Assembly: GCA_963457665.1 (NCBI GenBank)
Contig: OY735212.1
Span: 804,397 to 868,396, forward strand
DNA length: 64,000 bases
Source: Thysanoteuthis rhombus
Lineage: Eukaryota > Mollusca > Cephalopoda > Oegopsida > Thysanoteuthidae
Direction of reading: 5' to 3'
The notes beneath the pieces were generated by a model. It was not told the origin of the DNA and did no database searches. It saw only the letters and a program-made list of their open reading frames with translations. A program made the position numbers and the translations under genes. Shown here piece after piece: positions 32,917 to 43,912 of this stretch; positions within the stretch are counted from its first letter, which is position 1; each line of letters starts with the position of its first letter.

Positions 32917-33845
32917 TTACGATCTGAACCCTTCCAACTCCAAAAAGAGTAAGACAAGGCAATACCAGCTCGTTCAAACTCTTCACAGCCTACCTCAAGA
33001 TGATCTTCCGTAACCTGAACTTGGAAAATAGAGAAATCAAAATAGACAACAAATATCTGAGAAGCCTCAGATTTGCAGACGACATCGTTCTTCTTGCAGA
33101 GAACCTATACGACCTTCAACTAATGCTAGATGAACTTAACTAAGAAAGCAAAAAAGTCGGCCCACATATGGACTCCAGTAAGACAGAAGTCATGTGCAAC
33201 AATCACATCAAGAATCAGGACATAACTGTCAAAATCAAAGATACAAAACTGGGGAAAGTAGACCACTACATTCACTTAGGACAACGAATCTCTATGAAAT
33301 CCACCTTAGAACAAATCAAGCGGAGAATCACCCTAGGATGGCAAGCTTTCGGCAAAGCAGGCTCAACCTTCAATAACAAGTCGATTCCAATAATCCTAAA
33401 AAGAAGAGTATACAACCAATGCATTCTCCCGATAGTCACCTATGGAGCTGAAACATAGAACTTAACCGAGACATGCTTGCAAACTGAGAAGCATGCAACG
33501 TGTGCATGAGAGAATCACGCTGAACCTTACATTGAGAGATCACCAGACAGCACAATATATCAGGAAGAAAACGGGGGTCAGATACATCATAGAATCAAAT
33601 AGAAAACTCGAATGGCAATGGGCTGATCATGTTGCAAGAATGGAAGACAACCGATGGACATCATGACTCACAACATAGATCCCCAGAGACCACATCCGAA
33701 ACCGAGGCTGACAAAATACAAGATGGAGAGATGATCTAGACAAATTCAGAAAATGCTTGCTTCGTGACACCCACGATAGAGAAATGTTGTGGATCCTGGG
33801 AAAGATCTATGTCCAACGACGGACGCTGAAAGTCTGATGATGTTG
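32917..33845 (+). mobile_element. RTE-like RT, 3' half of twin-primed copy
   Basis: The + strand resumes at RVRQGNTSSFKLFTAYLKMI, carries the catalytic box FADDIVLLAENL (FADD at 33072-33083), one stop, then MDSSKTEVMCNNH, LGKVDHYIHLGQRISM, RITLGWQAFGKAGSTFNNKS and CILPIVTYGAET. Beyond that come frameshifted remains of the WAGHVARM and GRPKTRWRDDLDKFRK regions. It ends with CCAACGACGGACGCTGAAAG and a short TGATGATGTTGAT tail. The palm Asp-Asp is intact but the ORF is broken. This is the best preserved catalytic half in the window. Confidence 0.88.
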
Positions 33846-33899
33846 ATAATTTCGTCCCAACAGTAGATGACGGTCAAAAGCACTAATTTCTCTTACATC

Positions 33900-34200
33900 A
33901 TTCATTGCTCTCAATTCAGTGTTCTCTCTATCATTTTTCCTTCTGCTTTCTTCTTTCCTGTCTTCTGTTCTGTTTCCTCTTTTTCCTTTCCCCTTTTCTT
34001 CCTTTTTTATTTTTTGTTCCATTTTATCTTCGATTTCCTCCTTCGACTCTCCACCTTTACACTTTTTCTTTTTCGAATCCCTCACTCATTTCCCCTTCCT
34101 TTTGTTTCTCTACATTTTCCTTGTTCATTTTTTTGTCCCCCCATTTCTCTTTCTTCTTGCCCCACTCTTTACTTCCTCCATTGCTTCCTTCTTTCCATGA
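33900..34200 (-). repeat. Polypyrimidine tract
   Basis: About 300 bp of CT-rich + strand, open in all three forward frames because pyrimidine codons cannot be stops. Not coding. Confidence 0.85.
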
Positions 34201-34217
34201 TCTTCTGTTCCATCGTA

Positions 34218-34404
34218 TAAAAAGACTCCCGTTATTACGGTATGAAAAAAATACGACAGGCAAATTATTTACTTTTTAACTCAAGAGGTATAATCCCCGA
34301 CAATATAATAATATGCAATAATATAAAAACAAACATGCCGTTAGAACTCGTGTGTCATTAAACTATGCTGTTAGAACGAGTGCCGTTGCAACGAGAGTTT
34401 ACTG
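34218..34404. mobile_element. Tigger/pogo-like MITE (about 187 bp)
   Basis: The left end AAAGACTCCCGTTATTACGG and the right end read inward, CAGTAAACTCTCGTTGCAAC, form imperfect inverted repeats flanked by TA. The interior has repeated GTTAGAAC-type phrases. It shares its terminal motif with the fragment at 19.3 kb. No coding sequence. Confidence 0.55.
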
Positions 34405-34675
34405 TATTTTCTTCCAACGTTCCTCTTCTTTCAACTCCTATTTTCTTCCTCCCTTTTTTCTTTCCCTCCTACTTGGTCTTTCTGTTATTCCTCCCCATAA
34501 ACCCCTCCTCTGTTTTTTCTGTATTACCAGCCTCGATCTGGTCTCCGTACAAAACGATGACGTCAACCTGTTTCCAAAATGTTTTACTCTGACAAGCGTA
34601 ACAGTTGGATTGGAACGAATCTCGCAGCGTAAAATATTTTTTTTTACCAACAGAGAAATCTAAATAATCTTCTAT
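34405..34675. other. CT-rich unique sequence
   Basis: Pyrimidine-rich at 34410-34520; contains an exact TGACGTCA at 34558-34565. No gene. Confidence 0.35.
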
Positions 34676-34735
34676 CTTGCCTAACTACCTACCTACCAAC
34701 CTACTTACCTACCTACCTACCAACCTATCTACCCA
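34676..34735. repeat. (CTAC)n degenerate tetranucleotide repeat
   Basis: CTACCTAC/CTAACTAC units with CCAA variants over about 60 bp. Confidence 0.9.
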
Positions 34736-34804
34736 CTTCTTACCCCTAACAATCTCTCACATATTTACCTATCTATAATCTTAGGCACTTGAGGTATTCC
34801 TTCC

Positions 34805-35240
34805 GTTATTCTGGTTTGTTCCATATTCAACATTCCTTCACTCTTTCTTTTTCCCTTCGTTTCTTTTTTTCTCTCTTTTTTTCTCCCTCTCATTTCTTTT
34901 TTTTCTTCCTGTCTCTCTTTCTTCCTTTCTCTCCTTCCCCACTTTTGGTCTTTCCTTTGTTCTTTTTTCTTTCCATTTTTCCTTTTTTTAAAACTCTTTT
35001 CTCCATTAAGAAAACATTCCTTCCCTTTTCTTCCTATCTCTCTCTTCCTCTCCCTCCTTTCTTTTTTCTTCCTTTCTTTTAAAAAAATTATCTCTGTTTC
35101 CTTTCGTTCATTTTCTTCCTTTCTCTCTTTTCCATTCTCTCTTCCTATTCGTAAGAGAAAGATAGAGAGAAGGGGGAACAAAGATTACGCCATCTCTCTC
35201 TCCCGCTGTACCTTTTTCTCTAATTCTCCTAGTTTTTTTT
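34805..35240 (-). repeat. Polypyrimidine tract with short purine interruption
   Basis: CT-rich from 34805 to 35150, a short GAGAAAGATAGAGAGAAGGG purine island, then CT-rich again to 35240. The 138-codon minus frame (34765-35181) is Lys/Glu/Arg low complexity. Confidence 0.85.
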
Positions 35241-35720
35241 CTTTTCACCCTCTCTAACAGTACCTTATCTTTTCTAATCTGTTACTTAAAGAAGATGATT
35301 CATGCTTCATTTCTCTTTTATTTAGGCCAATAAGAGAATGAAAATCTCCCTGGAGTAGAAAACTTCATTGGGTGGTTTGGTTCAACGGATTAGGATGGAT
35401 TAGGCCTTCGCACGTAGTGTAATTGAGGGGTTTTGAAAGTTGGAACCTTATAACCAATAAAAAATGATGGTGCTGTACAATTCTTTTATGTAACCCCAAC
35501 TTGATATATCCATAAAACGATGGTATCATCATTCATTGGTAACAGATTTGCCACAATCTGTTTCACGTACCGAAAGCCGAGACAAGAGAAAATCATGATA
35601 TGGAAGCCCAGGCAGGGATGACTGAATACAGCGCCAGTGTAAGGGATCTACCTACTTATTCACTTCATTATATTTCATGCATCCATTAAGATGTGAAGCC
35701 GTCTTGACGCCTTTTAACAC
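35241..35720. other. Unique sequence, nothing recognised
   Basis: No open frame or transposon motif is supported. Confidence 0.4.
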
Positions 35721-35723
35721 AAG

Positions 35724-35800
35724 CAGTGGTTTTCGGCAGCCGTAGAACTGGGGGATGGGGCTTTTCGACAGAAAAACTTATGTGTACACTAGGTGTATGC
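35724..35800 (+). mobile_element. Possible hAT-like element end
   Basis: CAGTGGTTTTCGGCAGCC resembles the CAGTGGTTCTCAACC hAT terminal motif. No partner end is seen. Confidence 0.3.
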
Positions 35801-35829
35801 AAAAACGGATTAATTATGTTGTAAAAGTA

Positions 35830-36440
35830 GCAATGCCTCTGGTCCTGCAATATCAAGGGCCCCACGCTGAACGTTTGAATGCAATCAGTTCAGATTCAGT
35901 GATTACAATAGTACTAAAACTTCAATGAACTAATGGGTGTTTGAGTTGAGTTGTTTTTAGCCAATTAACACCTTAATTGGGGTTGTTATTTTAATGGAGT
36001 AATTGATGGGAATGTGGTATCTTTCTAATACATATATGACATATAAATCGGAAGTTATATGAAACTGAAGTCGTAGCCGCTACGCCAAGATCAAAACAAA
36101 AACAAAGCAATGCAATTCAAAGATTCTTTTTCAGACAATTGAAGTCCTTGTCGTTTGTGATTTTGATCTGATTTTGTCGGACAGTCCATTCCAGAGCCTC
36201 CTTCATGTATACTATCCGAATGCATTGGTGGCAAAGAAATAATCAATTTAATCCAATACTATGATTGATATGTGAGATATATCCGTTGTATTATTTTGCT
36301 GTGTAATAACAAGGAATTGCTTTATTATGCAAGTAAAAAATATATGCAAATTATCATTCATGAGTATTTTCTTTATTTACGGTTTATATAACACATAGTA
36401 CAGACCCCACACTGGCTTAATCCTGTCCTGGGTGTAAGCT
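35830..36440 (+). repeat. Unrecognised repeat family A, copy 2
   Basis: This is the longest copy: TCAAGGGCCCCACGCTGAAC start, CAGTTCAGATTCAGTGATTA, CCTTAATTGGGGTTGTTATT, GAAACTGAAGTCGTAGCCGC followed by TACGCCAAGATCAAAAC, then TATATAACACATAGTACAGA and CCCCACACTGGCTTAATCCT. It is collinear with copies 1 and 3, and non-coding. Confidence 0.7.
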
Positions 36441-36825
36441 TTCAATACACTAACCCTGTTTATTTCATAGGAGTTTTCTCTTTGTCGAAGATAGATGGTA
36501 ATCAATCACTTGGAAGGACAAGAGCTTTTTCCCCATTCCTTCACACTGTCATTTGATACGGAGCTCTCACGCCGGTTCGTCCTGTGGGGTCGGTCTGCAA
36601 TTTCAAGAACAGAAGAAAAAGTAGACATAATCGTAAATCAAAATGACGACAAGCCCTTAACTCCTTCTTGTCTATCCTTTAAGTTGTCTAAAACGTAAAT
36701 CATGTAAATGAGGCTCGCCCACCCGGCTGTTTATTTACCTATCAACATCACATTGATAAGGTAGACACGTAGTAATCCTCACTCCTCAAAGGTCTGGAAA
36801 AAGAAGAATGAAACACTAGGGGATT
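36441..36825. other. Unique sequence
   Basis: Nothing supported; the 67-codon frame at 36495-36698 shows no domain. Confidence 0.35.
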
Positions 36826-36828
<3 letters not shown>

Positions 36829-36901
<73 letters not shown>

Positions 36902-37140
36902 GATGAAAAGAGTGGAGAGAAAGTGTGAAAAAGGAGAGACGAAGAGAGAGATAGCAGAGACAAAGAGCAAAGAGCAAAGAGAGAAACAGATAGAGGGTGA
37001 AGAAAAAGAAAGGAATATGAGAGAGAAAGAAAAAGAAAAGGGGCAGAGAAAGAGGGAAGGAGTTGATAGTAAAGTGAGAGAGGAGAGAGAGAGAGAAAAA
37101 AAGCGAAGTAAAAGAGCGTGTGAGAGAAGAGGGGAAATAA

Positions 37141-37208
<68 letters not shown>
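36829..37208 (+). repeat. Polypurine block bounded by two (GA)n arrays
   Basis: (GA)n at 36829-36898 and again at 37143-37208, with about 240 bp of nearly pure purine (GAAAG, GCAAAGAG phrases) between. The whole 380 bp is strand-asymmetric. The 203-codon minus frame is Ser/Leu/Phe low complexity and not a gene. Confidence 0.93.
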
Positions 37209-37211
<3 letters not shown>

Positions 37212-37357
37212 AATTAAAAAAAGTACCCATGAGATAATATTTAGTTCTTCTTGTGCTGTATTGGTTTCCATTGTGAAATGAATTGAAATGAAGAATCATT
37301 TCCATCGTTTCTTTCGGGTGAAATTGACTAACGTTTGTTGATATAATTGGTTTCACC

Positions 37358-37650
37358 AAGACTTTTCATCGAATGATATTTCATCGAAAATTGCAAAATA
37401 CACAAATACACACACGCCATAAGCATACTCATTCGCTCATGCACACATTTTCACACATGTCACATACATGGATGCCACATGCTCCCACCCACGCATACAC
37501 ACACAGGCCACATATACACGTACATACACACATGAACGAACATACACACGTATAACCCCTACATACAAGTATGTGTGTGATTTTGGCATGTCTCTCTATG
37601 TGTTTTTCGCAATCTTGATGAAATCATTTGTTTGTATTCTTCGAAAGTTT
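37358..37650. mobile_element. MITE family D, copy 1 (CA-rich core)
   Basis: The left end GACTTTTCATCGAATGATAT then TTCATCGAAAATTGCAAAAT is followed by about 170 bp of degenerate ACACAT/CATGCAC minisatellite. It closes with a TTTTTCGCAATCTTGATGAA and TCTTCGAAAG end roughly inverted to the left. A second copy follows directly. Confidence 0.55.
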
Positions 37651-37720
37651 TTGATGTTTTGCTTCTTTTCACTCAAGTTTCACTTTCAATGATATTATCT
37701 AACAGAACAACAATCCCTGC

Positions 37721-37990
37721 TGCGAAGTTTCAACGGACGATGTTTCATCAAATACGATAAACACACACTCACGCATACACACTGCACACGTGCACACACA
37801 TTCACTTATGCATAAACATCCTACATATACGTATGCCTCATGCACACATTCACACGTGCACACACAGGCCACATACACTCATACATTTACATACACATAC
37901 ACAAATATGCATAAACACATAACGTGCACACATGTTGTATGTCTATTTTGCTATTTCGAAGAAACAACGTTCAATGAAAAGTCGTGCAAT
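37721..37990. mobile_element. MITE family D, copy 2 (CA-rich core)
   Basis: Starts TTTCAACGGACGATGTTTCA, has the same CA-rich minisatellite core (including CACACAGGCCACATA as in copy 1), and ends TTTTGCTATTTCGAAGAAAC then AACGTTCAATGAAAAGTC. Read inward, that right end is GACTTTTCATTGAACGTTG, almost the left end of copy 1. The pair may be one composite element bounded at 37358 and 37983. Confidence 0.55.
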
Positions 37991-37997
37991 GAACGTC

Positions 37998-38170
37998 AAT
38001 ACCATCATCTAAAGCAGCAGGATTCTTTTAGCGTCCGTTGGTGGAACACTTCTGTCATGTGCGTCGTGGAGTTAATACTTTCTGAAATTGTTTAGTTCGT
38101 CACGTCATCTTTTTTTGCTGGACATAGTTTTGCATATAGTCTCTGAGGATCCACGTTGTAATTCAAATTT
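37998..38170 (-). mobile_element. RTE-like retrotransposon 3' end
   Basis: From the left: ACCATCATCTAAAGCAGCAG tail-like triplets, TTTTAGCGTCCGTTGGTGGA, GTGCGTCGTGGAGTTAATAC, CTGAAATTGTTTAGTTCGTC, CATAGTTTTGCATATAGTCT and CTGAGGATCCACGTTGTAAT. It is collinear with the 1.9-kb copy and about 170 bp long, so heavily 5'-truncated. It abuts MITE family D. Confidence 0.75.
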
Positions 38171-38317
38171 TGATTCTGGAAAAGAGCCCTTTTTCGACCT
38201 GGCGGCTTAGTATTTGTAAACTTGATGGTTTGCATACGTCACATGTCTATTATGAGAGTAAAAAAGGCGCTCCATCGTTAGAATTTCGCTATTTCACTCT
38301 TCTAAGTACAATCGAAT

Positions 38318-38420
38318 CGCATCAGATACACCGGTTCATGTAAGATCAATAAAGCTAAGCAACGTCAGTTCCTAGATGACAGACTATCTGGGAATTGCAG
38401 GAACCTTATGAAGCAGGGAT
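38318..38420 (+). repeat. 5S-rRNA-like SINE head
   Basis: GATACACCGGTTCATGTAAG then ATCAATAAAGCTAAGCAACG then GACTATCTGGGAATTGCAGG follows 5S rRNA (ACACCGGTTCTCGTCCGATC, GAAGTTAAGCAACG, GGGTGACCGCCTGGGAATAC) with many changes. It is not a functional 5S gene. Confidence 0.55.
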
Positions 38421-39545
38421 CATTCCCTGTCCGAGTCACATCAAAGACTTTAAAAAAGGTACTCAATGCCTCTCTACCAAATAATAGGATCGAGAGTAAG
38501 TGGTTGTCTGACAGGGAAAGGGGTTGCACCCATCTTGCACCGAAAGAATAGTAGCTAAAGGAATACAGGCCTTCGGGGTTAGTACATCATTATCTTAAAT
38601 TTTATGTTTACTTTATACCTTCATTTTGATTCATCAGTTGCTCTTATGGAAGTTTTTGCTCATTGGTTGCCCTCCACCCACGGCAGTGAGTAAATAGCGC
38701 TTGATCAGAAAAATAAAGAATAAGCCTCAAGCAGAATTTGGACCCAGATTCCAACTGGAAGTGCCGTTTAGCTCAGCCTGTTTAATTTAAGATATCAAGA
38801 CCCAAATGGAAGACAGAAGTCCAAATAATACCCTAAAAGCTTATCCCTCATTAGGATCAGCGGCCATGTTTGTTCACATTGTGGTAGTTTCCGTATTTGA
38901 TACATCAATAAATTGTGATGAGTGTAAAAATCAATCATGAATATTAAAGAATAATAATGATTTATGATACTTCATCACCCCCACCCCCAAATGAAAACAT
39001 AAGGCAATAGCAATGAATATACAATTCGAGTTTTAGTTGACCAAGTATGATTCCAGTTTACCCATCGACCGAAAAATTGTGGGATAAACATTTTTGTGTT
39101 TCAATTCTTGTTTTGGGGTCAACGAAATAATTTCAATAGTTCAGCATGTTGTGAAGAAAACTTACCATATTTAACTCCCTAGTAGGGCAACCGTGTCAAG
39201 AATCTGATTAGATAGTTGGTCCTTTAGCGATGTATCCATAATACGATCAAAAAGAGTTCCTGCAGTTCGATTGTAACGAATAACAGCCTAAGGAGTTGAC
39301 ACATTATAAGCAAAACGGATGTTGTAATTGATGAAATCGAGAAACATGGCACGACAGGAAACGAGGAAGAACCAAAGCAAAGATAAATCGCATCTCAAAT
39401 AGAAATAGTTTATATTTGTTTTCACTGAACAAACACAAATACCACTCGCAAGAATCAGTGATGGGTGGGTATTCTGTTGAATATCTATACGGTTAAACGA
39501 ACATAATTGATAAGTTATATAACTCACAGTTTATGCATGGTGGCC
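38421..39545. other. Unique sequence; tRNA-like segment near 38725-38790
   Basis: On the minus strand at 38790-38725, GGCTGAGCTAAACGGCACTT and, about 35 bp on, GGGTCCAAATTCTGC look like A- and B-boxes of a tRNA-derived SINE. The rest shows no feature. Confidence 0.35.
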
Positions 39546-39552
39546 AAATCAC

Positions 39553-39720
39553 GCTTGATACACCGGTACTCGAGCGATCATCAGAGTTTAAGCAACGTCG
39601 AGCCTGGTTATTTCACAGCTAGGAATACCACGCGCTGTATGCAGCAACAAGATTGTACTGTGCCCATCTAAACCTATGCTCTGTAGCTGATTAAAAGAAA
39701 ATCTTGCCAAACTAGGGCCA
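39553..39720 (+). repeat. 5S-rRNA-like SINE
   Basis: TTGATACACCGGTACTCGAG then CGATCATCAGAGTTTAAGCA then ACGTCGAGCCTGGTTATTTC then TAGGAATACCACGCGCTGTA. This is the clearest 5S start (ACACCGGTNCTCG) in the window. A short tail with TGCAGCAACAAGATTG resembles that of the copy at 60 kb. Confidence 0.65.
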
Positions 39721-40495
39721 GTTTTCTTACCCACAAATTGCTTCATATGACAGGAGTCGCCATACTCGTATTAAGTGGCATTGATCATCATCCAACATGT
39801 TGGTGTAGCGACATTTGATTACAATAAATAGTATAAGTACTGGATGATATAATCTTTTGTGAAGGTAAGGAAGTGGCTCATTTGTAGGTAATACAATGTG
39901 GAAAAGGGTCTCGGAATGAGTGAGAGAAATGTATACTTTTTGTCTATGTCAGCCAATTACTTTTGTAATGGGCTCGGTAACAAGCAAGCAATTATTGACG
40001 AACACAAAGTAAGGGTCCAGTTTGGCATCATAAACAATTTGTAAAACAAACCTCCTTGCTCTAAAATTTAAAAAAAGTTCTACATTTTCAAAAGCTAATG
40101 TGCTAATAAATGCTTCGGAGACTCATTTGTAACCAAAGAATATTTGGTGACCATAGCTCTAGCCGTACTTTACTTATTTAACGATACAGAGATGAGCAAA
40201 AAAACAAAAAACAAAAAAAAACCCCAAAACATTTGGTGAATTATAGTAAGATCATTATTATCAGGAATGGAATCATTGAGTCACTTTCCCGAAAATGCAA
40301 ACTGTCAGTTTTTCTTCCTTTTTGAATCAAAATGATTGTCTACTTCTTCCAGTGCGACCTTCTTTTCATTTCTTCAAAGGGTGTGTCCGTAAACGCACTC
40401 TCCACAAAAAGAGAACGTTTCTAATCTTAGAGATTGTCAGTACAATTGAAATGATGTAACATTTGCGTATCAAATAAGCTTTTCGTTTACATTTC
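39721..40495. other. AT-rich unique sequence
   Basis: Nothing supported; A-rich run near 40197-40225. Confidence 0.4.
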
Positions 40496-40860
40496 TCCCC
40501 CCTCCTTTCACTTTTTCTTTTTTTTTTTTTTGCTTCCCCTTTTTTGTGACCACTCTCTCATCTCCCAATTTCTTTCCTTTTTCTTTTTGTCTTTCTCTTT
40601 TTCAACTCGACTTTCTCATCTCACACTCTTTCTATTCTCCTTTTTTCTCCCCCTTTCTCGTTTCCACTCTTTCATCTCCCAATCACTTTCTATTTTTCTT
40701 TTTTTCTTCCTCTTTTTCGTCTCCACTCCCTCATCTCTCAATCCCCTTCTATTCTTCTTTTTGTCTTCACTCTCGCATCTCCCAGATCTCTTTTTATTTT
40801 AACCTTTTTCTTCCACTCTTTCGTCTCCATTCTCTCATCTTCCAATCTCTTTCTATTTTT
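40496..40860 (-). repeat. Polypyrimidine tract with periodic CTCATCTC phrases
   Basis: About 360 bp of CT-rich DNA in which phrases such as CACTCTCTCATCTCCCAAT recur at intervals of roughly 60 bp (about 40548, 40610, 40665, 40727, 40773, 40833). This indicates a degenerate tandem repeat. Forward frames are artefacts. Confidence 0.75.
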
Positions 40861-41425
40861 ACAACGCAGTTTGGGTCAGAAAAATTTCAATTAATAGAAA
40901 TTCTATCAACTCTTTAAGTTCAAGTCTCACTTGGATTACAATGGAATAGATCGCAATCCGATCAAAATAACCTTGTTGAAGAAACAGTCAATTCACGCTT
41001 TTAAATTCTAGCTCTCTATCTATGTCGGATCCTATCTCTCAATCTATCTGTCTCAGTGTGCATGTTTGTGTATTTCTACAAATAGTGATATCTAAAATCT
41101 GCTAGATCTGTAAGACTTTTAGACACTAGAACGTCCTTCTAAATCCTACCCCTATTGGTGCTTCTGAGCTTACCCCTGTTAGTGCAATGGAGGAGCTCTG
41201 TCTAGGGAATGGATACCTGGCCATCTAACTGGAATAGTTTTTCGAATCATTCTGCAGCCAAAAGACAAAACATTTCTCCCCGTTGATCAACAGTTTAAAT
41301 CATGGATACATGTCGTTCGTATTGAATAAGCCAACTCAATTAGGGTGCAAAAAAGAATTATATTCTCTTTCGTATCGAACTTGATTTTCTATAAGGATGT
41401 TCTTTAATGCACTCGAAAGTCATTT
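40861..41425. other. Unique sequence
   Basis: No supported feature. Confidence 0.4.
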
Positions 41426-41429
41426 ATGC

Positions 41430-41710
41430 GTTTTCAAGAGAAATATTGGCCCATGAACTAAGAACCATGCAGTGTGCACAAGAGAGGGACAAGCTTAACA
41501 CACCATGAAAAGATTATTAGACCATTCATTTATACTAGGGAAGATCACTGGATATTACAAATCAAAACGTGGATGCCCAAATATCACGTGCAAAATCGTG
41601 ACTGGCAAAATGTATGATGGCGCTCCGATTTAGACAAGTTCAGAAAATATTGACTTGCTTTATGTTGTGAAAACGTCCTGTCCATCGCTGGATTGACAAT
41701 AAAGCAAAAA
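41430..41710 (+). mobile_element. RTE-like retrotransposon 3' end, very decayed
   Basis: AACTAAGAACCATGCAGTGT then GCACAAGAGAGGGACAAGCT corresponds to the RxMQRAHER region. It is followed by AAAATGTATGATGGCGCTCC, GATTTAGACAAGTTCAGAAA (DLDKFRK) and GTCCATCGCTGGATTGACAA, the equivalent of the CCAACGACGGACG end. Many indels. Confidence 0.6.
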
Positions 41711-41729
41711 GTAACACGTGAAATGATCC

Positions 41730-42140
41730 CAGCAATTCCAAGTGCCCCAAATAATTTTCTAAATGTTTGCAATCTATCAATTCGGATTCAATGATTCTGC
41801 ACTCACTTTATTACTTTAGCTCTGTATTGCCCTTGACATTTATTAACGGCTGAGTGTTTAAGGTTATCGATTTTAATAATTTATGCCTTTTGATTGGAAT
41901 AGTTATTGTTGTTCAGTAATTAATAGGAGTGAAGTACGTATATGCTGATACCGGGCAAATAGATACGAGAGTATTTCAAACTGAAGTCAAAGCTGCTGCA
42001 CAAAAATCAAAGTTTGAACCAAGTAATACTATTACAGAAACTAATCAAATATATTCGTCGTATTTTCTGGTTGTATCGCAAACGAAAATCAAAACGTAGC
42101 TATCTAAATCTGAGCTTAGGTCTTGCACGTGATCATTCTT
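41730..42140 (+). repeat. Unrecognised repeat family A, copy 3
   Basis: CAAGTGCCCCAAATAATTTT, TGCAATCTATCAATTCGGAT, TCAATGATTCTGCA, TTTCAAACTGAAGTCAAAGC then TGCTGCACAAAAATCAAAG, TATATTCGTCGTATTTTCTG, GTTGTATCGCAAACGAAAAT. It is collinear with copies at 8.9 and 35.8 kb. It starts immediately after an RTE 3' end. Confidence 0.65.
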
Positions 42141-43380
42141 GCAAGATTGAAGATTGTGTCACCTTGTGAGCGGATGAGGGAATGTTATTTAAAAGACAGA
42201 TTCGTCAATCACTGTTAGTAAGAGACAAAGTTTACAAAACCTGTTCTCGCTATGTTCAAAGATAATGGAGTCTAAAGATACGATCTTAGAGAAGCTTTGA
42301 AAGTATTTTGCTTTTGGAATAAGGCTGGTATTTGTTCCTATAAAATGCATTGCCATTATGTAAGAGCGGGTCTCTCAGACTTTTTCTTCCAGCATATCTT
42401 TTTATTCTATCTGATAGTGTTGGCGTACTCTTTGTGAAGAATATAGTGAAGATCAGATGGGTACCACACTGTGTGTTTGTGAAAAGGTGCAACATGAAAA
42501 AAGGGGCTAAAACTGTCTTAACAGTTGCATCTTTTCCCTTTACAGTGCACTGATTTGCTGGTACGCATAGCTAAGGATACGGCCAAGCACATCAGCCATA
42601 CAACAGACTGATTTTTAATCAGATTTAAGGGACGCTTCTAGAGAGTAATTTCCCTTTTTACACAAATACCCTGTAGACAGACAACGGACATGAAGTATTT
42701 ATGAGGAATTTTATTTGATTTAATGTTACAATTTTGATGAGACGAATGAGCGTGGCTCTTTCCCGCTGGTAACTCATTCTATGCACGGTTTCACAGAGAC
42801 ACACCTGCGTATCATTCTCAATCATGAAATTCATTTTTGTTCCTGCACAATGCTAAGAAAACTTTGTTCACCACTTACACCAGTTGCTATTAGTTGACTG
42901 TGATAATTTCAAAGACCCAGTGTTTTACATACTTCACGTACCCCAGTAACTTCTTTTGAATACCTTACGGGTGTGAGAATCCTTGGTGTAGGACTTCCAA
43001 GAACTAGGTAGCCGACACAAATATTGAAAAGACTCTTTCCGAGAAAGGTTTGCTTGCTAATGAGACCGACACATTTTGAATTATACTATTCATTTATAGT
43101 GATGGAATGTTTTAGTTATCTTTCAAAATACCTTTCTTTTATTAATCAAATTGACAAGATTCAGCACGACAGAAAATAGTCTCAAAAAAGTGAGTTTCGT
43201 AATCGTGGATCCGATTTTTGGATAACGTCGGTATAAAGAAATTTTCTTTCTTTGGAATAATGCGGGATGTTAGGCGTCTCTGTGTAGGATTCTGATATCA
43301 CGAATTTCACTTGTTTCGGCTTGTGATATATGAAATTGATTTAGAGGCGACAAGCACCAGCAGTGGCGTCACTCTACGAT
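42141..43380. other. Unique sequence, nothing recognised
   Basis: No coding frame with a domain and no transposon ends that I can support. Confidence 0.4.
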
Positions 43381-43384
43381 TCTC

Positions 43385-43500
43385 GATTACGTTACCTGGT
43401 ACTCACAAGCTGTCACAAACCTAAGTGCCTACTAAGCTCGACGTTGCTCAATTTTGGTAATCGCACGAGAACCGGTGTATTTAACGCGATCTGACTGCGA
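43385..43500 (-). repeat. 5S-rRNA-like SINE head
   Basis: On the minus strand: AAATACACCGGTTCTCGTGC, GATTACCAAAATTGAGCAAC, GTCGAGCTTAGTAGGCACTT, then GAGTACCAGGTAAC. The ACACCGGTTCTCGT start matches 5S rRNA exactly over 14 bases. The later internal control region is degraded. Confidence 0.7.
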
Positions 43501-43822
43501 TAATGCAGAATATGGGAAAATGAAGGCAAGCAAGAAAGAAGGGAGAAAAAGATAGGAAATGAAGATTAAAAAAGAAATGATAGAAGGAAGGGAGGGGCCA
43601 TCCCGTATGGGGGCAACAGACTTTAGCTGTTTGTATAAATTACTCCAACAACTCACTTAGACTTAATTATGGTAATATCGAAATGACACCCTCACACAAT
43701 GGAACCACGTGATCTGTGTAAGTGCGCCAACCAAATTAACAAAAAAAAATGTTAAAAGTAAAAAAAACAAAATCCTATTGCAATGCGAATTACCACAAAA
43801 CCAAATCCCCAACGAGGCAAAA

Positions 43823-43824
<2 letters not shown>

Positions 43825-43910
<86 letters not shown>
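43825..43910. repeat. Compound (CA)n(TA)n microsatellite
   Basis: About 18 CA units then about 24 TA units. Confidence 0.97.

Positions 43911-43912
<2 letters not shown>

Noticed and set aside
34765..35181. 138-codon Lys/Glu/Arg-rich frame
   Set aside because: Purine-strand translation; no domain and no alternative evidence.
36748..37359. 203-codon minus-strand frame
   Set aside because: Ser-Leu repeats from (GA)n arrays; an artefact of simple sequence.
37373..37960. CRISPR-like or gene-associated repeats in the His/Thr-rich frames
   Set aside because: Degenerate CA-rich minisatellite without regular unit-spacer structure; eukaryotic context.
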